DNA of 64,000 nucleotides, taken from NCBI GenBank assembly GCA_030272155.1, contig CP126205.1:1352501-1416500 (forward strand). The letters run 5' to 3'. The DNA is from Tetradesmus obliquus (lineage: Eukaryota > Chlorophyta > Chlorophyceae > Sphaeropleales > Scenedesmaceae). The position numbers were made by a program, and so were the translations under genes. The notes under the pieces were generated by a model. That model saw only the letters and a program-made list of their open reading frames with translations, searched no databases and was not told the DNA's origin. This document shows positions 24,820-43,187 of the stretch, piece by piece. The first letter of the stretch is position 1; every line of letters begins with the position of its first letter.

Positions 24820-26727
24820 CAGAATATCAGACATGCCCCGTCTACAGTACAAATGGCGACTGCTGCAGCAGCCTATGCGCAGCTACACTTTAGCCACTGC
24901 AACCGCTCTCGGCAAGAACATTGTGCCACACGCAACATAGTACTCTGCCACTGACTGCCAATGCCTCACGATGATGTGCATGATGTGCAGGGCGCTCGGC
25001 GCTTTGGTACGGACGAGGCGGCTCCCATAGGTGTGTAACCCTGCTGGCTGTGCTGAGTCAGCTTGCGCAGGGATCGCATATGTCACACATAACATCGTGT
25101 GCCATGGGCGCTCTGTGCAAGCTGAATCAGCAGAGCACATGTGTAACCCTGCTGGCTGTGCTGAGTCAGCTTGCGCAAGGAGCTGATGTGTGTGCAGAAG
25201 CCTGTGTGTCATGTGCGCTGCGTGCAAGCTGAACCAGCAGTTCACATGAGCAGCTGCAGCGTGCGCATGCCTGCTGTGTTGATGGCAGCGCTGCCTGCGT
25301 GGTTTGGTGCTGCTAGCTGCAGCTGTGCTGTAGCAACATCATCTGCTGATGCACGGCATAGTGATAGATAGTGATACATAGTGATGCCCCAGCAGCCATT
25401 GTTACCGACCATCGGTCATCGCCCTGCACAGCATCGAGCTGCAGGCCGGCTGCTGAAGTGTCCTGGAAGCTTCCTGCAAACTCACCTGCAACCTTTCCTG
25501 CAAACATTGTGATTCCTGCAGACTGGGTGACGCCGCCCGGCAGGCGCAGCAGCAGCAGTTCTGGCGGGCCGTCTGATGGGGCACTTTCGGAGATGTTTGG
25601 TGAGTGTGTGCAAGTCCTTCCAGCGGCTACAGATCATGAAAGAGCACCGCCACACCTGCTGAAACCGACACAATCGACTGCTTGACCCGCTGGCTGTCAG
25701 CAATGTGTCTGCCCCTCAGCCAGAAAGGGCTTGTCAAGAGCCGGCTGTTCGCTTCAATGTTCTGATGTCAAGGATGTGCATTTTCATCTTATTTGAACAT
25801 ACTTACATCCCTGCGCCCTGCAGCCTACCACAGCACCACCATGGCCAACACTGTGGGGGCGCCGCTGCTGGTGTTCAGCAAGAAAGGAGGCATGCCAGCA
25901 CTGCTCAGCCACTACAGGCCAAACAAGACGGTCTTCGCCTTCACAGGTGGGTGCTTTGTACCGGTATGGATTTGCTGCATGGCGATTGGCTGAGTTGCTG
26001 TATGGTGTTAAAAGGAAAGAGGGTGTGCCTGCGCTGCTGAGTCACTACAGGCCCAACAAGAATGTGCTTGCCTCCAAAGGCGAGAGACGATAAAGCCTTG
26101 TGTTTCACTGTTTCGAACCTCCGGTGCTTCTTAAACACACAACCTGCCAGCAACCATGTATCTGTCTGTTTCTGCCTCTTGCTGCCAACATCGCCCTGCT
26201 GCCCTGCCACCCGTACCTGTCATTCTCCCCTGCGCCATCATCACCCGCTTTTCCTGCAAGCAGATGACGCGCAGGTGCAGCGCCACCTGGCGTTGTACCA
26301 CGGAGTCATCCCGCTGCTGCTGAGCTTCAGCGATGACGCGGAGGCCACGATTGATGCTGCGATTGCGGCGCTGGTGGCCCGAGGGTACCTGGCCAAGGGC
26401 CAGGTGGTGACACTGGTGCAGAGCGGCAAGCGGCCCATCTGGCGCAGCGCATCAACCCACACCATCCAGGCGAGTGGCGGTCTACAGGCGGAAATTATTG
26501 CCAAAGCATTAGGCAAGTAACAGCGTTGCTTTGAATGTTATTAAGGGGACCTGTTTATGTGCTGTTGCGCAACACGTGCTCAAACCTGCCGCATGCAGGC
26601 GGCTCATACTCATCAATATGCATGACCAGAAAGGACACCCGCCTCTGCTGTTCCGCACCGCTGGCTGCAGGTGCGGCGCGTCGAGAGCAAGCACATGGGC
26701 AGCAGCAGCAGCCTGGACGACGACTGA
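19288..26727 (+). CDS. Pyruvate kinase, plastid-type (5' exon not resolved)
   Basis: Converts phosphoenolpyruvate and ADP to pyruvate and ATP. Exons: 19288-19493, 19937-20061, 20453-20534, 20745-20881, 21584-21739, 22984-23043, 23465-23698, 24278-24347, 24612-24688, 24991-25030, 25522-25599, 25824-25946, 26264-26469, 26671-26727; all phases match from the second on. Motifs in order: [72 protein letters not shown] (catalytic Lys), [12 protein letters not shown] (Mg site), [19 protein letters not shown], and the C-terminal effector domain ending THTIQVRRV before a short Ser/Asp tail. A Ser/Gly-rich N-terminus and the family pattern favour a plastid isoform. The last intron starts with GC (CAG|GCGAGT). 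The start codon and transit peptide are not identified. Introns are packed with partial exon copies. Confidence 0.95.
19809..20375 (+). repeat. Partial copies of pyruvate kinase exons 2 and 3
   Basis: At 19809-19869 the exon-2 start ([17 protein letters not shown]) precedes the true exon at 19937. At about 20320-20375 a diverged copy of the exon-3 start (SGGLAEPI) precedes the true exon at 20453. Both copies lie upstream of their source exon. Confidence 0.85.
21019..21305 (+). repeat. Two copies of the 3' part of pyruvate kinase exon 4
   Basis: The coding text [19 protein letters not shown] with its GTGCG donor recurs at about 21026-21093 and 21227-21305, after the true exon ending at 20881. 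The spacing is about 212 bases. Confidence 0.9.
21981..22784 (+). repeat. Four tandem copies of the 3' part of pyruvate kinase exon 5
   Basis: After exon 5 (21584-21739) the sequence coding [20 protein letters not shown] and DYFALSFVK recurs with ends at 22069, 22301, 22543 and 22784, a period of about 240 bases made of partial exon plus intron start. Three copies keep GTGAGT/GTAAGT donors; the first has GCAAGT. No copy has the exon's 5' part or a CAG acceptor, so they should act as intron sequence. Confidence 0.93.
23137..24126 (+). repeat. Partial copies of pyruvate kinase exons 6 and 7
   Basis: About 23137-23172 repeats the end of exon 6 (LSAQGSKIK plus GTGCGG donor). The end of exon 7 ([19 protein letters not shown]) recurs with ends at 23911 and 24126, a period of about 214 bases. 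The last copy has GAGAAA where the donor should be. Confidence 0.9.
26011..26075 (+). repeat. Partial copy of pyruvate kinase exon 12
   Basis: A diverged repeat reading [15 protein letters not shown] lies in the intron after the true exon (25824-25946). Confidence 0.8.
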
Positions 26728-27601
26728 TGGAATATATTTCACTGGGCTGTAAGCAGCGTACTGGCAGGAGGGATGCCAATACGTGCATGAAAAACATGCA
26801 TCACATGTGATGCGATGCGGTGCTGCAGCCCTTCATCATGAGGGTGTTATTAGGCCATCCAGAGCCATGCCTTGGTGGACAAGGTTGACTGACAAACTCG
26901 CAACAGGTGGTCCAAAGCCTGTGAAGTGTTACGCTTGATCTTATTGGTGCTGGTTGTGCGATGGGTGTTGCGCTGTACAGCAGAGACTTCAGCAGAAGTT
27001 CTCACTGCCAGGCAGTACGTGGCAAAAGTAGCAGCAACAGCAGCGAGGGTCCTGCTGCTATCAGTGCTGTGAGTTGTGTGCAGTGAAAGTAATCTGGACG
27101 GTCATTAGCCATGCTTCGTATTGTTCAGCTTTGATGTGGGAGTTTCAGTGCACGTCCTAGCTCATCTTTTGAGCAGGAGCGATGTTGCAGGACGTGTTCA
27201 AGTGCAAGAGCACCCGCTGATGCTCCACACTCACGTTTCTCTATTATACAGTGTTTTGGTGTGAACAACGTTATGAAAGGCTTGTGTAATTAACGCCAGC
27301 AGCTTCAAAGTTAGGCGGGTGTCATTTGCAAGTTGCACCCGCACGCTGCGATTCCTAGCAAGGACGCAGGCGTTTGGCATGATACACCTTTCGACAAGCC
27401 GATGCAGCGGGAGCTGTGACTTCATCTGTGCGGCGTCTGCTGAGTAGCTCGGCCCTGAGGGCCTTGCTTTGTGCTTGATTTTGACGTCTTAGTTGCACAA
27501 ATCAATTCCTACTGCAGATCGCTGCATACATACGAGCTCGTTCTTAGGGCAGCCAGTTCCCTCTCACCTGCCAGAGCAGCGCGAAAGCAGCAGCAGCAGC
27601 C
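26728..27601 (+). other. Intergenic: pyruvate kinase 3' UTR and eRF1 5' flank
   Basis: No coding signal was seen. A TGTAA polyadenylation candidate lies at 27285-27289. The eRF1 promoter should lie in the last few hundred bases. Confidence 0.5.
27285..27289 (+). terminator. Candidate TGTAA polyadenylation signal for pyruvate kinase
   Basis: TGTAA is the usual green-algal polyadenylation signal. This copy lies about 560 bases after the stop codon. Another TGTAA 20 bases after the stop (about 26748) seems too close. Confidence 0.35.
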
Positions 27602-34731
<7,130 letters not shown>

Positions 34732-36699
34732 GCAGGCAGCAGCAGCAGTGACAGAAGTGACAAAAGTGAAATGGTGTGACACGTGGCACGGCAGGGAGCT
34801 GCAATGCAGTTGCAATGCAGGCAGCAGTGCTGCAGCATGCACTGCATGCATTGATTGCTGCAACAGCACTTTGTGTGGGGTGCATGTTTGCTGGTCCTAT
34901 GTATGGTTGCAGTGGCATCCCATGCAGACGCTGACAGCCTTGGTGTGCACTGGTTGATGCTGCTTTAATGCAGCTGGCATGCGGCACTGGGACATGTGCG
35001 GGACACTGGGCAGCAGCTGCAGTGTAGTGGCTTGTCAAGCAGCAGCAAAACTGCTTTGTGGCTTTGAGGCAGCAGCCAGGCCGCTGTGCTGTGCTGATGC
35101 TGCTCAGCTTAGCTGCTGCTGTGCAATGCAACTTACATGCGGCAGCCAGGGTCTGTCATTTTCATGCACATGTGCCCTCACAGCACCAATGTTGACCAGG
35201 CATGCTGTTTGCGGAGGCAGCACGCGCACATTCTTTGTTACAAAAGCGTCACGACGTCACTTCTGATGATGGAAAGGACAGACTCGGAAAGTTTTGCAGG
35301 ACAGTTGCCGTTGTGATAGGTGTAGGGCCTTGTTGTTTGTTGGCTGCAGCTGCAGCAGTGTTGCTGGCGCTGCGGCAGCGCGGGGGTTTGATGAGTGTGT
35401 TGCTGCTGCACAATGCACATATGCCAGTTTGGCAGCAGCAGCCGCCTGAGTAACGCACTCCCACATGCAGAGCTATTTGGCAGTGGCTTCGCTAGCGGAC
35501 AGCGCTCTGTGTTGACTGCATCTGTGATGTGTAGTGTTTACGTGGCCAGTGCCTGCTGTCTCAAGGCCCAAAACGCATGGCTGTTGTAGCGCTGCAGCAG
35601 CTGTGTTGCGGCCATGCATGGCATCTGCTCTGGCAGCAGTTTCCAGGCTGCTGATGCGCTCTGCCGCTGGTTGTGCAGCGCAGAGCTCGCATTTGTCACA
35701 TGCAGAAGTCGTGTGCATTTGTCACATGCAGAAGTCGTGTGCATTTGTCACATGCAGAAGTCGTGTGCATTTGTCACATGCAGAAGTCGTGTGCATTTTT
35801 GCACTGTGCTGTGGACAGCGCACCCACCGCGCCTGCCAACTTGGCAGCTATTTGTGTGTTTGGGGTGCAATGCACAGTGTGCAGGTAAACGTACAGGCAG
35901 GGATACCATGGCATGTCAGCAGCTATGGCTGAATTGGTAACGTTCAACATGATATGATGACGAGGGATTTCTTTCGGTCTTTTGTTTGGGGAGGGCCAGC
36001 TTGATCGACTAAGCTCATGCCACTGTGCTCATCAAGCCACAGCAACCACACCGAGGTACCATGCAGCCTACTAAGCAGGGTTTGCTGATCGTGTACACAG
36101 ACTCGTCATCATCATGTTACCCATCAAACCATCATGGCTTGACATGTACACAAATGTGTACAGACTGTACAGTGCACAATGCCATGCATATGAAAGGAAG
36201 CGAGCTGCGCAGCACAGCAGCTAGCCTGGCAGCGCGTGCTGCAGCGCCACAGACAAGGCAGCTGGCGTATACAACACAAACCTCAATGAAACAAAGTTGT
36301 TGAACAACTATGCTGAACAAACCATGGTGGCACCAGCCAACGCAAGGCCTGACAACAGCAGCAAACACACTCGCACATCTTGCTGCAGGTGCAGCATATC
36401 ATGCATGCGCAGCTGAGGGCCGCGACGGCCAATGACAGCAACAACAGGACTCACACGTTCAGGTGCTTGCCACGCAAGTCATCACATGCCAACAACACAC
36501 TCTCGCAATTGGTGACAGTACAACACCCCGGCCTATCTGCGCAAGCAACCAGGGACACATGCTTGCAACTCCACAACCTCACCATCACCACTGCTATCAC
36601 CACAAGGCAAGCACATCTGCAGTGCCTTGAGCAGCAGCACAGGAGCACGATACCAAAAGTCCAAAACTATCCAAAGCGACCTCATGCATCTAGCTGCTG
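34732..36699. other. Convergent intergenic region (eRF1 3' side and membrane-protein gene 3' side)
   Basis: No coding exon was recognised. The first part is G/T-rich like the eRF1 transcript and from about 36300 the plus strand becomes A/C-rich. It contains the 26-bp tandem repeat at 35689-35797. Confidence 0.5.
35689..35797. repeat. 26-bp tandem repeat, about four copies
   Basis: The unit containing ATTTGTCACATGCAGAAGTC is repeated head to tail about four times nearly without change. There are no spacers. Confidence 0.92.
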
Positions 36700-38993
36700 C
36701 TATAGCTCCGCAAGCTGCTGTTGCTGCTGCTCTATTGCCAACAGCCGCCGCCGCTGTGCCGGCTGCGCTTGCTGCAGCTCAACACCAGCCAACCGCCTGT
36801 TGACTCGCCGCCGCTTGCGGTCCCAATCATCCTCCAACTCCTGTGCAATCTTTTGGATGTCCTCGTCACTGTCAGCTGCAGCATCCATAGTAGGCACATT
36901 GCCTGTGGCCTTGCCAGCAGGTGCAGGTGCTTTAACAGCAGCAGCAGCAGCAGCAGCAGGGCTAGGCGCAGCAGCAGCAGCAGGAGCAGCAGTGCTGGCA
37001 TTGGCTGCCGGAGCAGCAGCAGCTGCTGCTGGTGCTGCAGCTGCTGAGCTGTTGCTCGCAGGCGCCGGCGCAGCAGCTGCTGTGCTGTTGCTTGCGGGCA
37101 CCGGCGTAGCAGCAGCAGCTGCTGCTGTGGCGTTCGCTGCTGCTGCTGGCGGGCTGCTAGCAGCAGTGCTGTTGCTGCCAGCTGCACTGCTGTTGCTGTC
37201 AGCTGCAGCTGCAGCTGGAACTGCTGCTGGTGAAGCAACAGGAGAGGGTGAGGGTGATGGAGAAGGAGAGGGTGATGGGATAGGGCTGGGGCTGGGGCTA
37301 GGACTAGGGCTAGGGCTGCTTGCTGCTGCTGCTGCTGCTGCCGCTGGCTGCTTCTGCTCTGGTGCTGCTTTAGGCTGCTCAGGCTCCTGCAATGGCAAGT
37401 CACAAAGACAGCGAAAGCAGCATATGCAAATTGTGAGGGAGCCAGGCGCACTGCGGAGTGTTGAAAAGTGACCAGCAGAGTGCTGTTGTCAGGCACAAAA
37501 CAACATGCGCAGCGCATCCTTTTCAATGTCAACAGGGCAGCAGATAGCAACATACAGCAGCTGCAGTGTGTCACACCTTTGCAGGAGCAGGCGCCACTGT
37601 CGGCGCTTCTGCGCCCTCCCCCCCACCAGTATCCCCTGCTGCTGCTGCATGGCTTCTGTCCTGCTGCTCTGCTGCTGCTCCTGCTGCTGCATCTGCAGCG
37701 TCATCATATGCGTCCCCGCCCTTCACTGATATGCCTTCAAAGTTTCTCAGCGCTGCATTGTAATCTGCGGATTGAAGGGGAGTGGACAACAAAACAGGAG
37801 TGAGCAGCAGCAGCAGGATGCAGATCAGCAGCTGCAGCTGGCCAGCAACACAGCCACATGCACCGACAGCCATCTCTTGCACATGCTTGCTGTATGCAGC
37901 TTGGCAGGCAGCCACCACATGCAGACATTGCCTGAAGCAACCAGCACAAGAATGACATGACAGCGCATTGTTAAGCGCTGCGGCGACCTGCACGTCACAC
38001 ATCATGCTGCGTTAAACTACGCGTCGATTCTATGACTGCAAAGCATCAGGCACCCTACCTGGATCTACCCTGGCCCTGCCGCTGCTTGCCACCAGTAGTG
38101 CCCACGCAACCAGCACCAGCGCCACGCCGCCTCCTATGCACACCACGCGCTTTATGTTGAAGAGCTTCTTCTGCGTTTCTTGCTCCTTAACGCGTGCCTG
38201 CAGGAGGCAGCAGCAGCGGGGTTGCATGTCACTCACAGGCACATGTTGCGACACCAACTGTAACAAGCATTCTTATGCTTACAACCTTAAGCACATGTTG
38301 CGCTATGGCTTGACTGGTGATTTGATGCAGCAGACATTCCGAGTTGAGCCATGCAGGCCATCACACATGATGGAAGGTTTCCTCAAAAGGCAGCACACGA
38401 GAGGGCGCGATGACAGCTGCTGTTCACACAGGCTGCATGACACACAGCTGCTGTCATAAACACTGCAGTTCACGGGAAGCTGGTCACACAATGCAGCATC
38501 ACTGCAGTTGCTGCAGGGTGTGTGCTGAGCATGCCTTCAGGCTTGTAGCCTGACACTGCGTCCCACCCTGCTCCTGCAAGCAGCTGCTGCTGTCCAGCTG
38601 GCGCAAGTGCTCAGACAACTACTGCTGCTAGGCATGCTGCTGCTGGTACGCAGTGAACAGCTCTGCACACACCTCAACTCGCAGCGCCCCAATCAGCGTC
38701 TGGTGGGGGTTGTCTGCTTCTGCCTCATCCTCATCATACGCATACCCCTTGTTGCGCAGCTCGTCCTGCAGGAGACAGCACATGAAACAGGCTGCGTTGC
38801 TTTGTCGGTTTGCATCCAACTGAGGCACAGCAGCTGGCCCACGTGAACCAAGCACAGGGGCTGCAGGAAACAGTTGGGGTGAAAGCAGGGACCAGCAACC
38901 TGAAGCACTGCCTCCCTTGTGCAGCTGCACAAAAAAAGGAGGTTCAGATGTCTCTGCTCGCACCTCGATGAAGCGAGAAAGCTCGCTGGCCAT
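36700..38993 (-). CDS. Single-pass membrane protein of unknown function with Ala/Pro/Ser-rich domain
   Basis: I do not recognise this family. Five exons (38993-38964, 38765-38673, 38197-38059, 37764-37577, 37386-36700) join in phase to about 378 residues. The N-terminal part is charged and acidic (MASELSRFIE, GYAYDEDEAEADNPHQ, KEQETQKKLFNIKR), followed by one transmembrane helix (about residues 60-76, CIGGGVALVLVAWALLVA), then DYNAALRNFEGISVKGGD. A long Ala-rich region has Ser-Pro repeats and several NSS/NST sites. The C-terminus is highly charged (DSDEDIQKIAQELEDDWDRK, RRRVNRRLAGVE) and ends in a Gln/Leu stretch. Positive residues before the helix suggest N-in topology with the SP-rich part lumenal or extracellular (inference). 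The ATG at 38993 is tentative; an upstream exon is possible. Confidence 0.62.
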
Positions 38994-40438
38994 GTTGATG
39001 CCGTCCTTGCAAGCCTGGCACCTTCCTCTGCTAGCTATCGCACGAAGGTTGCACTGCCTAGCATACCTTCAAAACCAACGGGAGCTAAAACAACAACTGC
39101 GTTGATATGAGCTGGGTGGTGTTGGCTGCACGATGCGCACGCTGAAAGGACTCCGAAGCTGGCGCAAGCCAGTATGCAAGAGTTACAAATAGCCTTTATA
39201 CGCAACAGTAACACGATGCAATCCTGCTGGGTGCCTTCTTGAATCAATCCGTGAAGAGATGTGCAGAACGGGTAAACTCAGTTGCTGGCACTTCCTCTCG
39301 CACAGGGAGTGTTCAAAGGCTGCTGAAGTGCAAATAAACAAAAGCTGATGTGTGCATGTAGTTGTGAGTTAGCGAGGCAGTGCATAGTGATTTGGTTATG
39401 GTGGGTGTCCAAGACCTGCACCACTGTGTCATAGCCCATGACAGTTGCTGCCTGAGCACAGGGCACCGCAGCTCTGCGCGCGCTGAACGACTGCTGTTGG
39501 CGTGACCTGGTGTATATCGTCGAGTTAGGCCTGCTGGTCCCTGGCACCTCACTGCAACTGCAGTGTTCCTGTAAAACGCATATTTAGCATTGCAAAGGCT
39601 GCCCACTTCAGCAGAAAATGGGCTGAGACAACTGCTAGTGACCAGGTAGGATCAAGATGCGATTCAAATCCACTGCTGGATGGATGGAAGGAACCGCATG
39701 CAGCTCAGGTACTGCTCCTGCCTTGACATTGCCTCCTGAGATAACCCAATGTCAATGTAATACTGTCAAGCCAAAGCACAGCAAAGTTCTCTGATAGAGT
39801 TACAGAAATGCCTGCAGGCGGCTGTCGCAACAGTACCAAAAACCATGACTGTTATGCAACTTGCAGCCAAATTGTCCTGCGTCTGCAAATGGCGCTGTGC
39901 AGACAAGAGTCACCTGCAGCCAGCACAAGCCTGATGAAGATCTGAATCATTCAGACAGAATGCCTCAGGCAGGGCGCGCAGCCGCTGCCCACAGCAGGCA
40001 CTAAGCATACCAAGCATTTCAAGCCTATCTAGCATGCTTTGTGGCACTGCTATGCCACTATGAAGGCGCCAAGTAGCAATGGACGTGCCTCTATGCCCTG
40101 CAGCAGCACACCTGCCAAGCGCCACGCAGGCACCAAAATGCAGGCAGCAAAAGGGGTTTGACCAGCAAGCAGCTGGGAAGGCAACAAAAAGGAGGCACCA
40201 AACGCGCGAGCCCTGGCAGCACATGCAAGCTGCGTGCAAAACTTAAAAAGAAGGAACAGGATCCGTCAGCTGGGCTCACAAAAATACACATACACAGCCC
40301 AAACAATGCCGAACTTCAGTGCCAAGTGCTGACATAACTCAGCCGGAGCTGTAACGCGCTCCAACCCGCCCAGGCAATACCCCCTGGAAGCAATTCGCCC
40401 ACCCTAAAGACCAAGGATCTCAGAAGCCTATCTGCTGC
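38994..40438. other. Intergenic: 5' flank of membrane-protein gene and 3' UTR of AMPK-beta
   Basis: No coding exon recognised. It holds a TGTAA candidate for the AMPK-beta transcript at 39800-39804 (minus). Confidence 0.45.
39800..39804 (-). terminator. Candidate TGTAA polyadenylation signal for AMPK-beta
   Basis: TTACA on the plus strand, about 635 bases after the AMPK-beta stop, is the first such motif I found in the downstream direction. Confidence 0.3.
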
Positions 40439-41842
40439 TCAGTTGTCTTGCCGGAAGGGCTGGTTGTGGCCAGCGTGCTGCCGTGCGCTGGCGCCGCTGC
40501 TGCTGCGCGGCTTGTAGAGCACGCTGGTGATGTACTTGCCCTTGTAGCGGTGCGTGGTGCCCACCACCAGCGCGTTCATGGTCTGCGTGGCGCAGGGCAC
40601 AGCAAAAATATGAGTACACTGTAGTCGTTGTCGAAGCAAAAGTGAACTGCATGCAGCGCGGCACCTGCCCGAGCTGAACGTAGATGTGGTTCAGGATCAC
40701 GTGCTACGGTTGCAGCAGGTTGCAAAGCACTCACAATCTTGACCAACCATAACATCGCATAGCACCACGATCTGAACACCATGAAAGGAAAGATAGCACC
40801 ACCAATCTGAAAACCTTGAAATGAAAGATGATCCTACAAAACTAACATAACTGCATGCACCACCGCACCTGCCCGCGCTGGATGTAGATGTGGTTCAGGA
40901 TTACGTGCTGCGGCCGCGGCAGCGAGGCCGCGCCCTCCGCCGAGCTGGGCACGTTGAGCAGTGTCAGCTGCAGGTGTGGCGGCATCACTGGTGGCTCCTT
41001 AGCATAGTCCTCAGCAACCGGGTGCGGGTTGTTGTAGCTGTGAGGAGAAGCAGAAAGGAAAGCAGCGGGGGCAGAGAAGGTTTGGCAGCGTCAGCTGCAG
41101 GTGTGGCGGCATCACGGAGGCTCCTAGGCATAGTCCTCGGCCCGGGTGCTGCTGACACGTTCTGCACGTCCTCCGCCGCGTACTCCTGCACCTTGATGAC
41201 ATAACACTGCTGTGTAGCAAAACATGTCACATAGCACTGTTACAACAGCTCACCTCGCCGGCGGCGACGGTGGCGGGTCGAAGCCTGACACGTTTTCCAA
41301 GTTCTCTGGCACGTACTCCTGCACCTCGATGACGTTATTAACGTTCCCGATCTCGTCAAACATGGCGGGCTGGTTCGGATCGTACTTCCAATCGCCATCC
41401 ACGATGAACTTGTATTGGTACACCCCCGGTGGCAGTAGCTTGATGACTGTGAAGTCCCTGCCAGTGCGCTGCAGCGGCTGCCGAGTGCTCCAGTTGTCAA
41501 AGGAGCCTTCCACTTCTACGTGCTCGCCGCCATGGCTCCCTACAGGAGCAAAGCAGCGGCGGCAGCAGCAGCAGGAGCAGTAGTCAGCAGCAGCATGCAT
41601 TGTCACGTTGCGATTGTCAAAGGAGCATTCCACTTCAACATGCTCGCCGCCGTGAGTCCCTGCAGCAGCATGCATTGTGACGTCGCAGTTGTTGACACAA
41701 TAATCACAGTCATTTGCATGCAAGCAGGCTAGTTGTCATCAGAACCTTCAACTTCGACGTGCTCGCCGCCATGGCTCCCTGCAGCAGCAGCAGCAGCAGT
41801 GGCAGCAGCAGCAGCAGCAGTGGCAGCAGCAGCAGCAGCAGA

Positions 41843-41873
<31 letters not shown>

Positions 41874-42091
41874 GCAGCAGCATGCATTGTCATGTTGCTG
41901 TTGTCAAAGGAGCCCTCAACTTCAACATGCTCGCCGCCGTGACTCCCTGCAGCAGCATGCATTGTGACGTTGCAGTTGTTGACAGTAAAGTCACAGTCAG
42001 TTGCATGCAAGCAGGCTAGTTGTCAGAAGAACCTTCAACTTCGACGTGCTCGCCGCCATGGCTCCCTGAAGCAGCAGCAGCATCAGCAGCA

Positions 42092-42124
<33 letters not shown>

Positions 42125-43187
42125 GCAGCATGCATTGTCATGTTGCTGTTGTCAAAGGAGCCCTCAACTTCAACATGCTCGCCGCCGTGACTCCCTGCAG
42201 CAGCATGCATTATGACGTTGCAGTTGTTGACAATAATATCACAGTCAGTTGCATGCAAGCAGGCTAGTAGTCGGAAGAACCTTCAACTTCGACGTGCTCG
42301 CCGCCATGGCTCCCTGAAGCAGCAGCAGCATCAGCAGCAGCAGCAGCAGCATCAGCACCGTTACTGCTGTGGCGAGTTATGCGGTGGCAGTGCAATGCAA
42401 TGAGAAGCTGACAGCCAAGGTGCGTTCACATCACATGCTCAGCAACATGGCTCTTTGCAAGGCAAACAACGCATATAACAACGCACAGCGCAGCTGCAGC
42501 AAAGGGGAGATGTACGGCATCAGTTGCTGTAGGTCTGCACAGCCTGATGCCATACATCCCCCCTTTGCTACAAATGCAGTTGCTGCAGCCAGCAACTTCA
42601 GATTGCGTCAAACAGCTGCCGCCTCCTGCTGATTTCAAGTACAATTCTAAAGCAATACCCAGAACGCCACAGCAGCTGACAACACACACACATGCTGGCA
42701 GCAACGGCATGCACAGCTGCTGCCCCATACAGCCTGCACGCTCCGTCTCTATGAGTGCAGCCACTACTGGAAATGCCACAGCCGCCCACTGCCACTCACA
42801 TGCTATCACCACTGGCACCAGCTTTGGCTGTGCTGGCCACCCTGCTGCTCCCACAAACTCGGTTGCTGGCCGCTGCCCTGAGCTGTCATCTTGTTTTTGA
42901 ATCGGCTCCATTTGAACCTGAGGGGTGTAGGTGAGTGGCGAGCCTGGGCTCATCGGGGGAGAGCCAACATGGAAGCCCTCTGCTGCTGCGCTCTCCTCAC
43001 TGCCTATGCTGCGCTTTGCGTGCGTGTTCCCCTGCAAGATGACGGCAATGTGTAACTCTTTGGGATGGCAGATCTGGGTCTGCTGTCCTGCAAAGGCAGG
43101 TGCGCCCCATGCTGGCGCAGCAGCAGCAGCAGCAGCGGCAATGCAGCGCCGAGGCAGCAACTGCTCGCTTTGCAGGACGGCCGGCAC
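40439..43187 (-). CDS. AMPK/SnRK1 regulatory beta subunit with CBM48
   Basis: Scaffold and carbohydrate-sensing subunit of the AMPK/SnRK1 energy-sensing kinase. Exons 43187-42800, 41539-41254, 41037-40869 and 40582-40439 give about 328 residues. The N-terminus ([18 protein letters not shown]) resembles plant AKIN-beta. CBM48 follows with [48 protein letters not shown] (both glycogen/starch-binding Trp present) and [15 protein letters not shown]. The ASC domain has [40 protein letters not shown] and [17 protein letters not shown]. The Trp after VVIA is created across the exon 1-2 junction (T plus GG). The start may instead be in an unseen upstream exon, because CCTTTGCAG inside exon 1 is a good acceptor (exon from 43087). 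A CAMK-type kinase gene lies divergently upstream. Confidence 0.93.
40640..40705 (-). repeat. Partial copy of the end of AMPK-beta exon 3
   Basis: The text [12 protein letters not shown] with its GTGC donor repeats the end of exon 3 ([12 protein letters not shown] at 40869), between exons 3 and 4. Confidence 0.85.
41070..41215 (-). repeat. Composite copy of AMPK-beta exon 2 end and exon 3
   Basis: [16 protein letters not shown] repeats the end of exon 2 ([16 protein letters not shown]). It is followed directly by a rearranged piece of exon 3 coding sequence, so the copy joins parts of both neighbouring exons. Confidence 0.75.
41600..42335 (-). repeat. Array of about six CBM48-exon fragments with CAG blocks
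   Basis: The start of exon 2 ([15 protein letters not shown] and variants with SDDN, SSDN, CSFDN) recurs at about 41625-41665, 41733-41782, 41900-41950, 42020-42070, 42140-42195 and 42275-42320. Two variants alternate in a higher-order unit of about 240-280 bases that also contains a CAG array. All fragments stop at FDN, just before the ligand-binding Trp. The true exon begins at 41539. Confidence 0.92.

Noticed and set aside
36380..37471. 363-codon plus-strand frame rich in Ala/Leu/Gly
   Set aside because: It is antisense to the Ala/Ser/Pro-rich last exon of the membrane-protein gene, which connects in phase to upstream exons.
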